Notes: a model not told the origin generated them from the letters alone. Positions 8,040-14,851 are shown, counted from the first letter of the stretch. The stretch: 22,773 nucleotides of DNA from an uncultured Oscillospiraceae bacterium (GCA_910589085.1 CAJUSG010000039.1:1-22773), one strand, 5' to 3'. Translations and numbers: made by a program.

Positions 8040-8734
8040 CCGCCCGCCCCCTTTTCAATCTTATAGCCCAGCCCCCAGACCACCTTTAAATACCGGGGCT
8101 CGGCGGGATTGATCTCAATCTTTTCCCGCAGGTGGCGGATGTGAACGGCCACCGTGTTCTCCGAACCGTAAGCCGGGTCGTTCCACACCTGCTCGTAAAT
8201 CTGGGCGGAGGAGAATACCTGTCCCGGGTGGGACAGCAGCAGCTTTAAAATGTTGTACTCAATGGGGGTGAGGCTGATGGGCTCCCCGTCCACCGTGACC
8301 ACCTTGGCCCCGTCGTCCATGGCGATTGGCCCGGCGGTGATGAGGCCGGGGCCCTTCTCCGCACCCCCCAGAGCGGTATACCGCCGCAGCTGGCTCTTCA
8401 CCCGGGCGATGACCTCCAGCGGGTTGAAGGGCTTGGTGATATAGTCGTCCGCCCCGATGTTCAGCCCCAGGATCTTGTCGGTATCCTCGCTCTTGGCCGT
8501 CAGCAGGATGATGGGCACGTTGCTCCCCTCCCGCAGCTTAGCGGTGGCCCGGATGCCGTCCAGCTCGGGCATCATGATGTCCATGAGGATCAGGTGGACC
8601 TCGTGGGTCTCCGCCGCACGGACCGCCTCCCGGCCGTCGTAGGCCTTGAGGGTCCGGTAGCCCTCGCTGCTCAGGTAGATGTCCAGCGCGGATACAATGT
8701 CTCTGTCGTCGTCACAGATCAGGATGGTGTACAT
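8036..8734 (-). CDS. OmpR-family response regulator
   Basis: This 232-residue regulator is the partner of the following kinase. The receiver domain shows the acidic pair D9/D10, the phosphoacceptor D52 (in LMDIMMPELDG), T79 and K101 (in YITKPF). The winged-helix output domain (about 135-230) contains VFSSAQIYEQVWND, the recognition stretch VAVHIRHLREKIE and the terminal VWGLGYKIE. The start is the ATG at 8734 with GAGAGGAG seven bases ahead. An ATG 39 bases upstream lacks such a site. The gene is the first of a two-gene operon with its own promoter. Confidence 0.93.
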   Translation of the reverse strand: MYTILICDDDRDIVSALDIYLSSEGYRTLKAYDGREAVRAAETHEVHLILMDIMMPELDGIRATAKLREGSNVPIILLTAKSEDTDKILGLNIGADDYITKPFNPLEVIARVKSQLRRYTALGGAEKGPGLITAGPIAMDDGAKVVTVDGEPISLTPIEYNILKLLLSHPGQVFSSAQIYEQVWNDPAYGSENTVAVHIRHLREKIEINPAEPRYLKVVWGLGYKIEKGAGG

Positions 8735-8768
8735 CTTACCGCTCCTCTCCCCGTTTATTTCTGCTCCT

Positions 8769-8796
8769 AGCATAGCACAGACTATTTAAATCGCAA
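8769..8796 (-). promoter_or_regulatory. Promoter of the regulator-kinase operon
   Basis: On the minus strand, TTGCGA (8791-8796), a 16-base spacer and TATGCT (8769-8774) with an extended -10 TG (TGCTATGCT) make a fair housekeeping promoter. Transcription would start about 28 bases ahead of the regulator ATG. It lies just left of the phage module, so the regulator operon does not depend on phage transcription. Confidence 0.6.
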
Positions 8797-8851
8797 GTGG
8801 GAATTTATTAAAAAGCCTTTAAATTTTGCGTTTACACACCTCTTCGCCCCA

Positions 8852-9640
8852 TTATTTCCCGGCCCTGAGAATCATAGCCGCCACCTCCACCCTGGTGGCC
8901 GGGGACTGGGGGCGGCTCAGGTCGGCGGTGATCCCGGCCCTGTGCGCCCGCTCCCACTCGCCGGTCTGCGAGGCCCAGGCCGGGGCGGGGAGCGCGGCCC
9001 GCTCCTTTTCGTAGCGGTCCATATACTCTTTCCACTGCTCGTATGTCACGACTTCATCCTCTCCTCTCATCGCCTGGGCCACGTCGGCCCGGAAATCGTC
9101 CATTGTCTTGCCGAATTTCGGCCACCAGTGGAGGACGTCCCCGTGGTTGGAGGCGATCCCCCGCCTGTAGCCCTCCTGGTGGCAGATGACCACGCCGTCG
9201 GCCAGGGGGTCCAGACTGTATTTCTCACACAGCATGGCGGTCAGCTCCACCGCCTCCCGGTAGACAGCCTGGAAGTATTCCGGATCGGAAAGCCCGTCCT
9301 CGCAGATTTCAAAGCCGATGTGGGTGTTTTGGGCGGAGCCCTTTTTGCCGCTTCCGGAGTGCCATCCCCTCATGGTCCAGGGCAGGGTCTGGACCACGCC
9401 CGCCTGTCCATCGGCAAACTTGCCCACAAAGGCGTGGACGCACACCTGGCGGCCGCCGGGCCGGAGCTGGTTCCAGTGGTTGCCGCCGGTGTTGCGGCCT
9501 ATCTCATCGTCCCCGGGGACGTACCGGGCCACCCGGGGGTTGTTGGCTCCAGTGGAGTGGACCATCACCCCCTTGGGCCGGATGGTTTTTCCGGTGATGT
9601 AACACTCGTTGCGGGTCAGCAGCTGCCGTCTCAGCCTCAT
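8852..9640 (-). CDS. Phage-type N-acetylmuramoyl-L-alanine amidase (endolysin) with C-terminal SLH-like motif
   Basis: This 262-residue endolysin should cleave the amide bond between MurNAc and the stem peptide. The amidase domain (about 15-185) has likely zinc and catalytic residues H28 (in MVHSTG), H94 (in GWHSG), H154/E156 (in CHQEG) and H166/H171 (in NHGDVLHWWP), as in the Amidase_2 fold. After a charged linker (about 195-215), residues 222-262 resemble one S-layer-homology motif (EWERAHRAGIT followed by SPATRVEVAAMILRA). This would bind secondary cell-wall polymers. There is no signal peptide, so release needs a holin. The ATG overlaps the stop of the preceding small membrane gene (ATGA). 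It is the last gene of the leftward phage operon, and no clear terminator follows before the regulator promoter. Confidence 0.9.
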   Translation of the reverse strand: MRLRRQLLTRNECYITGKTIRPKGVMVHSTGANNPRVARYVPGDDEIGRNTGGNHWNQLRPGGRQVCVHAFVGKFADGQAGVVQTLPWTMRGWHSGSGKKGSAQNTHIGFEICEDGLSDPEYFQAVYREAVELTAMLCEKYSLDPLADGVVICHQEGYRRGIASNHGDVLHWWPKFGKTMDDFRADVAQAMRGEDEVVTYEQWKEYMDRYEKERAALPAPAWASQTGEWERAHRAGITADLSRPQSPATRVEVAAMILRAGK

Positions 9641-9852
9641 GCTTTGCCACCGCCCGCCTTGTCCACCACATCCTGAACCTTCTGGCTCTGCGTGCCGAAG
9701 TAAAAGGCAATAATCACAGCATAGATGGTCATAAAGTCCTGGCTGATCTGTCCGGTACAGGCCATGTGCGCAAACACACCGGTAAGCACCAGCGTCACAA
9801 TCGATTTGACGCTCATCAGCGCCCCCAATCGCTTAATGATGGTCTCGTTCAC
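9637..9852 (-). CDS. Small phage membrane protein, holin-like
   Basis: This 71-residue protein has two hydrophobic segments (about 17-33 and 41-54) separated by a short polar turn and followed by a polar, charged tail. A GTG start overlaps the stop of the upstream gene (GTGA), and its own stop overlaps the amidase ATG. Small proteins of this look commonly stand just before the endolysin in Clostridia phages. Size, topology and position suggest a holin or a holin-associated protein. The exact role is not proven by sequence. Confidence 0.75.
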   Translation of the reverse strand: MNETIIKRLGALMSVKSIVTLVLTGVFAHMACTGQISQDFMTIYAVIIAFYFGTQSQKVQDVVDKAGGGKA

Positions 9853-10085
9853 AGTTTTTCATCCCTTCCTCCTCCATTTAGTACGGTTTTCAGACACATC
9901 AGCAGCAGCTCCCCGCCGAAGAAGGCCAGAATCACGGCCAGCAGAGCGGCGGGGTCATGGCCGGTGCGGGAGAGAATGCGCATAGCATAGGCGGAGGCGG
10001 CGGTGCCGCAGATCACACACCACAGCACCATCCCCTTGGCAAAGAGGTGGGGCACCGCCCTCAGCCTATCCAACAGCTTTTTCAC
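9849..10085 (-). CDS. Small phage membrane protein, candidate holin
   Basis: The predicted product has 78 residues, starting at a GTG that overlaps the stop of the upstream gene (GTGA), with GGGGAG about eight bases ahead. A longer reading to 10136 would run back through the upstream gene and is not needed. Two hydrophobic segments lie at about residues 19-37 and 45-65, followed by a short charged tail (GGGRDEKL). This is class II holin-like topology. Together with the next gene it may form a holin pair, or one of the two may act as an antiholin. No family name can be given from sequence alone. Confidence 0.7.
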   Translation of the reverse strand: MKKLLDRLRAVPHLFAKGMVLWCVICGTAASAYAMRILSRTGHDPAALLAVILAFFGGELLLMCLKTVLNGGGRDEKL

Positions 10086-10393
10086 AGCCCAAGTCTCCCC
10101 ACCGCCGCGCCCAGCACGGCGGCCAGCACAAGCCAAATAGAGCTCTCCTTCAGCTTGTCCAGCAGCTTGTTGGGCTTGTCGTCCTGCTCCTCCCGCCAGC
10201 CCACCAGCTTGTCCAGCTTGGCGTCCATGCTCTCCAGAATGGTCTCCATGCTGGCCCGGGCCTGCTCCAAGGCGCTCAGCCGCTCGAACATCTCTTTGTG
10301 TGTCTTGCCCGACCCGTCCCGGTAGCGGTCAAACTCCTTGGCCAGACTGTCCACCCGGGCGTTTACCGGGCAGTCGCCACAGTTGTCATGCAT
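10082..10393 (-). CDS. XhlA-like phage protein (coiled coil plus C-terminal membrane segment)
   Basis: This 103-residue protein starts with a Cys-X2-Cys (CGDCP), continues with a long charged coiled-coil region (about 15-80) and ends in one hydrophobic segment (about 85-100). This matches haemolysin XhlA-type proteins, which act with holins in Bacillus and Clostridium prophages. The ATG has GAGGAG upstream inside the end of the collar gene, three bases away. The order collar, XhlA-like, holin, amidase is a classical late-phage lysis order. Confidence 0.75.
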   Translation of the reverse strand: MHDNCGDCPVNARVDSLAKEFDRYRDGSGKTHKEMFERLSALEQARASMETILESMDAKLDKLVGWREEQDDKPNKLLDKLKESSIWLVLAAVLGAAVGRLGL

Positions 10394-10396
10394 CGC

Positions 10397-11113
10397 TTAT
10401 ATCTCCTCGCTTACAATTTCATCTTCCGCTACATCGGGCCAGTCCTCCTGTGGAACATTCGCCGCCGCTTCCGGAAGCGGAATGGTGGGTTGGTCGGTGG
10501 TTTTGATGTACTCGATAGTCGCTGTACCAGAAAAATTATATTGAGATGATGTAAATATGTTTTTGATTTCAACACTCCCATCATCACGTTTAAACATCGG
10601 CCCATTTATCACGGAAACATTTAAATAGCTCCCGCTCCAACTCCCAAAAACAATATTATCAATATTTTTATCGGTAAAAATGTTCCCGTAGGCACCTCCC
10701 GCTATCCCGACATCTGCGAACAAAATGGTTTTCCTATATAGCGGCCTGCCGTCAATCCATCGCCCAACAATCCGCTCCTCCAGGGAGTAGACATCCTCGG
10801 CGGACGCACTTGTGCGGGCCTTTATGCAGGAGAGCATAGCAGCCTCCGTTCCCTGTACGGTGGGCACCGCAAAGTTGGTTTCCCCATCCCCGCCAAAGTG
10901 GTTGGCCGCACCAAACTGTTTTCGGAAAAATTCCGCCAAATCAGGGTACTCCGCGATGTTGTGCACCCCGCCGTCACACACCAGATAATCCTCCGGGGCG
11001 GCGGAGCCCATAAAGCTGATGACAGTGCCAATGGGGCTGCCGTCCGGTCCGGCGGGGCCTCGTGGGCCGCCTAACGGGATTGCGGTTCCGTCTACCATTA
11101 TAATCGAAGTCAT
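10397..11113 (-). CDS. Phage tail collar / fibre protein
   Basis: This 238-residue protein begins with a short collagen-like stretch (GPRGPAGPDG) and then a tail-collar domain. In that domain the pattern PIGTVISFMGSAAPEDYLVCDGG and the later NFAVPTVQG are typical of phage collar domains (about residues 25-100). From about residue 115 a separate C-terminal module begins (YSLEERIVGRWIDGRPLYRKT, ending IEYIKTTDQ). The same kind of module ends the neighbouring fibre gene. It would form the distal receptor-binding part of a tail fibre. The start has GGAGGTGTCTGT ahead, and the ATG overlaps the upstream stop (ATGA). The C-terminal half is markedly AT-rich. Confidence 0.85.
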   Translation of the reverse strand: MTSIIMVDGTAIPLGGPRGPAGPDGSPIGTVISFMGSAAPEDYLVCDGGVHNIAEYPDLAEFFRKQFGAANHFGGDGETNFAVPTVQGTEAAMLSCIKARTSASAEDVYSLEERIVGRWIDGRPLYRKTILFADVGIAGGAYGNIFTDKNIDNIVFGSWSGSYLNVSVINGPMFKRDDGSVEIKNIFTSSQYNFSGTATIEYIKTTDQPTIPLPEAAANVPQEDWPDVAEDEIVSEEI

Positions 11114-12267
11114 ACAGACACCTCCTTTGACTGGTCAGTAGTTTTGGTGTATTTTACAGTTAACTCAATGCTCTTCCCAAACGAATACGAAGTTTTAGAC
11201 ATGTAAACTCCTATGCTATCCGTGTTTATAATTTGACCCAAAGTAAGTCCACCATCAAAAAACATATCCATATTAAGGCTAGTTACATTTTTTACTTTAT
11301 ACCGCAACTGCGTTATCATATCCAAATCCGGAATATCCACCAATTTCGCTGTCTTGCCAGACCATGACGTCTGTAAGGTTGTTTGGATCACTCTCTGATA
11401 CAAGGGGCTTCCGTCCACCCACACGCCCACAACTCTTTCCGTGAAAGAGTATACATCTGGGTCTGGGACACCAAGGCTGCTCTCGCCAGGGATGACATAC
11501 AGCCCCTTGTTCCGCTTTTCCTCGGGCAGGGCGTCATACGCCTCCTGAGAGATCACGCCCTGCACTGGCGAGGACACTCTGAGGGTACTACCTTCTTTTT
11601 CCAGCCCATCGCCGGAGGTGATGACATCCTGCTTGCCGGACATGGCTTCCTCCAGCTCCGCATGAGTTACGCCCCCTGTGGAGGAGATAGTCAGCCGGTT
11701 TCCCTGTTGGTCCAGAACAATATTCTCTCCCGCCGCCAACTCCAAAGTATTGACCCCGTTGATGGTGGCGTCTGCCCCGGGCTCTCCCTGAGGACCCGGC
11801 ACGCCTTCACCTCCGCCGCCCTCAATAGGCACAGAGGACAGCAGCTTGTCCCCGGAGTACAGCCCCAGTTCACCCTCCTCGGTGTAGGCCAGCGTGTCTC
11901 CTTTGCCGTCCAGGGCCTCCTGCCAGTCCTCGGGGAGCGGGTTTCCTCCCGGCACTGCCCCCTCCACAATCCATCCCAGATTGGCCCAGACGGTGGGCAG
12001 GACGACGCTCTCCCCCTGTTTGCCGCACACGCCCATCATCAGGTAGCGGCCCGGATCAGACAGCACCTCTGCGGGCACGGAACACACCCCGTCCACGATG
12101 GGCACAGACTTCTTTCTGCACCCGGCCTGAAAAATTGCCGTTCGCTCCAGCCCGTCCCAATCCGGAGAAAACTCGAAGCGCACCGGGTAGATATTGGCGC
12201 TGCCGCTGGTAATCAGTTCCTTCTCCATAACATACAGTCTGTTTTTTTCTGCGTAAAATACGAACAA
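11110..12267 (-). CDS. Phage tail fibre / baseplate-type protein
   Basis: This protein has 385 residues if translation begins at the TTG at 12267, which has GGAGG seven bases ahead. An internal ATG at codon 14 lacks such a site. The N-terminal domain (about 1-115) resembles phage tail proteins that open with ITSGSANIYPVRFEFSPDWDGL. A collagen-like stretch follows (GVPGPQGEPGAD, about 160-172), then a beta-rich region with a trimeric-coil look (ELEEAMSGKQDV). The C-terminal module (YSFTERVVGVWVDGSPLYQR to VKYTKTTDQ) is shared with the next gene. It probably forms a fibre that contacts cell surfaces. It is the first clear structural gene of the leftward operon. Confidence 0.8.
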   Translation of the reverse strand: MFVFYAEKNRLYVMEKELITSGSANIYPVRFEFSPDWDGLERTAIFQAGCRKKSVPIVDGVCSVPAEVLSDPGRYLMMGVCGKQGESVVLPTVWANLGWIVEGAVPGGNPLPEDWQEALDGKGDTLAYTEEGELGLYSGDKLLSSVPIEGGGGEGVPGPQGEPGADATINGVNTLELAAGENIVLDQQGNRLTISSTGGVTHAELEEAMSGKQDVITSGDGLEKEGSTLRVSSPVQGVISQEAYDALPEEKRNKGLYVIPGESSLGVPDPDVYSFTERVVGVWVDGSPLYQRVIQTTLQTSWSGKTAKLVDIPDLDMITQLRYKVKNVTSLNMDMFFDGGLTLGQIINTDSIGVYMSKTSYSFGKSIELTVKYTKTTDQSKEVSV

Positions 12268-12294
12268 AAAATCGCCTCCATTTTGTCAAATTGT

Positions 12295-12330
12295 GCCGCC
12301 CATGTGTCAGTTTCAGCTTCTTTGGGCGGC
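12295..12330 (-). other. Hairpin in the leader of the fibre operon
   Basis: GCCGCCC and GGGCGGC form a 7-bp stem around a 22-base loop, between the short leader ORF and the fibre start. No T-run follows on the minus strand, so it is not a typical terminator. It may be a leader structure. Confidence 0.35.
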
Positions 12331-12333
12331 GTA

Positions 12334-12405
12334 CTATTGTACCGTCCGCTTTAAATCAAGGAATTTCGCCGTCCGTTGGCTCCATGCGGTTGACCGCTTT
12401 GACAT
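12334..12405 (-). CDS. Candidate 23-codon leader ORF
   Basis: An ATG at 12405 is preceded by a very strong ribosome site (AAGGAGGGAGTT) and opens a 23-codon frame rich in Lys, Arg, Ser and Thr (MSKRSTAWSQRT at its start). It lies in the roughly 300-base leader between the leftward promoter and the fibre gene. The same frame is open back to a GTG at 12570 (78 codons), close behind the promoter, but that start has a poor ribosome site. I recognise no family. It may be a leader peptide, a small functional protein or the tail end of a deleted phage gene. Confidence 0.35.
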   Translation of the reverse strand: MSKRSTAWSQRTAKFLDLKRTVQ

Positions 12406-12593
12406 AACTCCCTCCTTTCCTTCGAACTTTCTCCCTACGTAAGTACCGGGCAAAAAAATTGCTGTCAGTTCGTCCGCAGTATCACACCGAGCGTCCGCCA
12501 CATTGAAAACTACCCAGAATTTTGCTCTGTGCTCCAGGGATATCCGCGCAGACGGCAGCCATCTGTTCACCGCCTTTCGTCCAGCGTAAGCTT

Positions 12594-12622
12594 ATAGTAC
12601 CACACCGTCGGAAGCTTGTCAA
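12594..12622 (-). promoter_or_regulatory. Leftward promoter of the fibre-lysis operon
   Basis: On the minus strand, TTGACA (12617-12622), a 17-base spacer and TACTAT (12594-12599) make a near-consensus sigma-A promoter, with a start point near 12587. The inverted repeat at 12625-12652 begins two bases upstream of the -35. A repressor bound there would block polymerase. Confidence 0.8.
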
Positions 12623-12624
12623 TA

Positions 12625-12652
12625 CGTTTTGCGAAAGTTTTTTCGCAAAACG
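12625..12652. promoter_or_regulatory. Probable operator: perfect 12-bp inverted repeat
   Basis: CGTTTTGCGAAA and TTTCGCAAAACG are exact inverted copies separated by four bases. The palindrome lies between the two divergent promoters, next to the leftward -35 and 11 bases from the rightward -35. A smaller inverted repeat, GCAAG and CTTGC (12652-12667), overlaps the rightward -35. These are the expected binding sites of the adjacent repressor. Confidence 0.75.
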
Positions 12653-12663
12653 CAAGTTTTATC

Positions 12664-12692
12664 TTGCAATGCCCTTCAGCCTGTGGTATAGT
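12664..12692 (+). promoter_or_regulatory. Promoter of the repressor gene
   Basis: TTGCAA (12664-12669), a 17-base spacer and TATAGT (12687-12692) form a good sigma-A promoter. Transcription would start near 12699, about 20 bases ahead of the GTG start. The leader contains AAAGGAGG. The overlap with the GCAAG/CTTGC repeat suggests autoregulation. Confidence 0.75.
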
Positions 12693-12717
12693 TAACCTTA
12701 CAAAGGAGGCGGCGCCT

Positions 12718-13341
12718 GTGGAAAACCTTTCTACTGTACTCAAAAGGAGAAGAAAAGAGCTCGGCCTCACCCTTCTTCAAATTGCGGAGGCGATGGAGGT
12801 CAGCGAGGCGACGGTACAGCGTTGGGAGAGCGGAAACATCAAAATGCTCCGGCATGACCGAATCTCCAGGCTGGCCCGGATTTTGAATGTCCCTCCGGCC
12901 TCTCTGATGGGGTGGGAGACCAAAGCTCTGCCCGATAACATCGTCCCCCTCCCAAGCATGAAAAAAGTTCCGCTGATCGGACAGATCGCCTGCGGAACCC
13001 CTATTTTAGCGGAGCAAAATGTTGAGGAATATATTGACCTTCCGGCCCACATCAGAGCCGACTACGCGCTGACCTGCAAAGGGGAGAGCATGGTAAATAT
13101 CGGTATACAAACCGGCGACATTGTCTATATCCGCCAACAGGAGGAGGTGGAGAACGGACAGGTGGCCGCTGTGATGGTAGGGGATGAAGAGGCCACCCTA
13201 AAGCGGTTCTACCATACCGGAAATGTGGTGCAGCTGGTGGCCGAGAACAGCGCAATCGCCCCCAGAGTATTTATCGGAGAGGAAACTGCCCAGATACGGG
13301 TGGTTGGACTCGCTGTGGCTTATACCCATATCATAGAGTAA
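12718..13341 (+). CDS. CI/LexA-type phage repressor (HTH plus S24 self-cleaving domain)
   Basis: This 207-residue repressor is encoded opposite all its neighbours. The N-terminal helix-turn-helix (about 5-65, with LLQIAEAMEVSEATVQRWESG) binds DNA. The C-terminal S24 peptidase domain (about 82-207) has a probable self-cleavage bond Cys92-Gly93 (in GQIACGTPI), the catalytic Ser124 (in KGESM) and Lys162 (in ATLKRFY). Cys-Gly cleavage sites are known from UmuD and the phi80 repressor. All key residues are present, so RecA-stimulated cleavage after DNA damage is expected. The GTG start has AAAGGAGG eight bases ahead. A longer in-frame reading from 12616 would run through the operator and promoter and is rejected. 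Confidence 0.93.
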   Translation: MENLSTVLKRRRKELGLTLLQIAEAMEVSEATVQRWESGNIKMLRHDRISRLARILNVPPASLMGWETKALPDNIVPLPSMKKVPLIGQIACGTPILAEQNVEEYIDLPAHIRADYALTCKGESMVNIGIQTGDIVYIRQQEEVENGQVAAVMVGDEEATLKRFYHTGNVVQLVAENSAIAPRVFIGEETAQIRVVGLAVAYTHIIE

Positions 13342-13360
13342 TTGCAGTCCATTAAAAAAG

Positions 13361-13399
13361 AAAATGGAAACCCTTGTGCGGCAAGGGTTTCCATTTTTT
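13361..13399. terminator. Bidirectional terminator between repressor and MATE genes
   Basis: AAAATGGAAACCCTTG and its exact complement form a 16-bp stem with a 5-base loop (TGCGG). The plus strand ends in TTTTTT, and the minus strand ends in TTTTCTTTTTT. It serves the convergent repressor (plus) and MATE (minus) genes. Confidence 0.93.
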
Positions 13400-14769
13400 C
13401 ATTCCTTCCCAAACTCCGTTTTGAAATAGTGCAGCATGACAGCCGCGGACAGAGTGAAGGCCAGAAGGTCCGCCGAGGCCTGAGTCAGCTCCAGACCGGC
13501 CAGGCCAAACTGATGTGTCATCAGATAGACTATGGGGATATACAGCCCCTGGCGGCAGATGGCCAGAATGACCGCCCGCCAGGACTTGCCCAGAGACTGA
13601 AAAAACATGTTGGCAAAGACCAGCACCGCCCCCAGGGGCAGGGTGAAGCACTGATACCGGAAGGCACGGGTGCCGATGGCGATGACCATGGCGTCGTCCC
13701 GACGGAACAGGGTTATAATGTGCGGGGCCAGCACAAAGCCCAGCACCGCGCCCACCGTGAGGATCACCGTACAGGTCCGCACCGAGAACCGCACCGCCTC
13801 CTTCACCCTGTCCAGCCGCTTCGCGCCGTAGTTGTAGCCCAGCACCGGCTGAAAGCCCTGGCCAAAGCCGATGACAATGGACTGGATCACCATAAACACC
13901 TTGGTCACAATGGACAGGGCGGCCACCGCCGCGTCGCCGTAGAGCTTGGCGTTGTAATTCAGCGCCATGGTGGAGGCGGACAGCACCCCCTGGCGGAAAA
14001 AGGAGGGCATCCCCTGCTTGAAAATGGCCAGATAGGTCCCGGGGGAGCGGGAGATACAGGCCAGGCTCACCCGCAGCTGGCTCTTCTTCCGCAGGAAAAA
14101 GGAGGTTAGAATCAGCAGGCTGACACACTGGCTGAGCAGGGTGGCCGCCCCCGCCCCCGAGATGCCCATGTTCAGACCATAGATGAAGATGGGGTCCAAA
14201 ATGATATTCAGTATCCCGCCGGTGGCCAGGCCAAAGACCGACAGGTTGGCCTTCCCCTGCCAGCGCAGCAGATTGTTCAGGGTGAAGGACAAAATCATCA
14301 CCGGGGCGCCCAGGATGATGTAGAAGGCATAGTCCAGGGCGTAGGGGTAGATGGTGCTGGTGCTCCCCAGCAGCCACATCAGCTCCGGCCGGAAGCCCAT
14401 CCCCAGGGCGGCCATGGCCACCCCCACAATCAGGGCGGTAATCACCCCGCTGGAGGCGTAGACGTCGGCCTCCCGCCCCCTGTCCTGGCCCAACAGCCGG
14501 GAGGCGATGGAGCCCGTCCCCATCCCCACGGTGAAGCCCACCGCCTGGATGATGGCCATCAGGGAGAACACCACTCCCACCGCCCCGGAGGCACTGGTGT
14601 TCAGCTGGGAGACAAAGTAGGTGTCCGCCATGTTGTAGATGGAGGTCACCAGCATACTGATAATGGTGGGAACCGCCAGCGACAAAATCAGCCGGTCAAT
14701 GGGGGTCTCCAGCATCCTCTGCCGCTGGTCCAGCGGTTCCTTGGGGTGGCTTTGATGAAAATGGGGCAT
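13399..14769 (-). CDS. MATE-family multidrug/cation efflux transporter
   Basis: This integral membrane transporter of 456 residues would export organic cations or drugs using a Na+ or H+ gradient. About twelve hydrophobic segments are spread over the length, with the typical MATE start PIDRLILSLAVPTIISMLVTSIYNMADTYFV and the family-like VGMGTGSIASRLLGQ in the first half. The second half repeats the fold (for example GFGQGFQPVLGYNYGA). The start is placed at the ATG at 14769, preceded by GAAGGAG. A TTG nine codons upstream would bury that site. It ends against the bidirectional terminator and has its own promoter, so it is probably a single-gene unit. The substrate is unknown. Confidence 0.92.
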   Translation of the reverse strand: MPHFHQSHPKEPLDQRQRMLETPIDRLILSLAVPTIISMLVTSIYNMADTYFVSQLNTSASGAVGVVFSLMAIIQAVGFTVGMGTGSIASRLLGQDRGREADVYASSGVITALIVGVAMAALGMGFRPELMWLLGSTSTIYPYALDYAFYIILGAPVMILSFTLNNLLRWQGKANLSVFGLATGGILNIILDPIFIYGLNMGISGAGAATLLSQCVSLLILTSFFLRKKSQLRVSLACISRSPGTYLAIFKQGMPSFFRQGVLSASTMALNYNAKLYGDAAVAALSIVTKVFMVIQSIVIGFGQGFQPVLGYNYGAKRLDRVKEAVRFSVRTCTVILTVGAVLGFVLAPHIITLFRRDDAMVIAIGTRAFRYQCFTLPLGAVLVFANMFFQSLGKSWRAVILAICRQGLYIPIVYLMTHQFGLAGLELTQASADLLAFTLSAAVMLHYFKTEFGKE

Positions 14770-14810
14770 TTCTCTCTCCTTCTCCGCCGTTTCCAATGGT
14801 GTATATTCCT

Positions 14811-14839
14811 ATTTTAGCCCTGTTTTTCCCAAAAGGCAA
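14811..14839 (-). promoter_or_regulatory. Promoter of the MATE gene
   Basis: On the minus strand, TTGCCT (14834-14839), 17 bases and TAAAAT (14811-14816) lie 41 bases ahead of the ATG, in the 82-base gap after the leucine-rich-repeat gene. The -10 is good and the -35 moderate. Confidence 0.55.
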
Positions 14840-14851
14840 GGGTGCGGACCG

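Larger units (their letters stand above)
8852..13341. mobile_element. Phage-derived fibre-lysis module under an S24 repressor
   Basis: This block carries only phage late-type functions: two tail-fibre/collar proteins, an XhlA-like protein, two small membrane proteins and an amidase. They run leftward, opposite a CI/LexA-type repressor. Base composition is lower in GC than the neighbouring host genes, most clearly at 10500-11400 and 12150-12720. No integrase, terminase, portal, capsid, tail tube, sheath or replication gene is found, and flanking direct repeats (attachment sites) were not seen. The limits given are those of the outermost genes. It may be a decayed prophage or a conserved domesticated cassette. 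Confidence 0.7.

Noticed and set aside
8852..13341. Diversity-generating retroelement acting on the fibre tips
   Set aside because: The variable-looking C-terminal modules suggested it, but there is no reverse transcriptase, template repeat or accessory gene in the window.
8735..13400. Attachment-site direct repeats flanking the phage module
   Set aside because: The short AT-rich stretches at both ends were compared by eye and share no convincing repeat. A computed alignment could still find one.
13352..14377. Minus-strand frame overlapping the MATE gene
   Set aside because: The MATE frame has transporter motifs and a ribosome site, whereas the overlapping frame is low-complexity and runs into the terminator.
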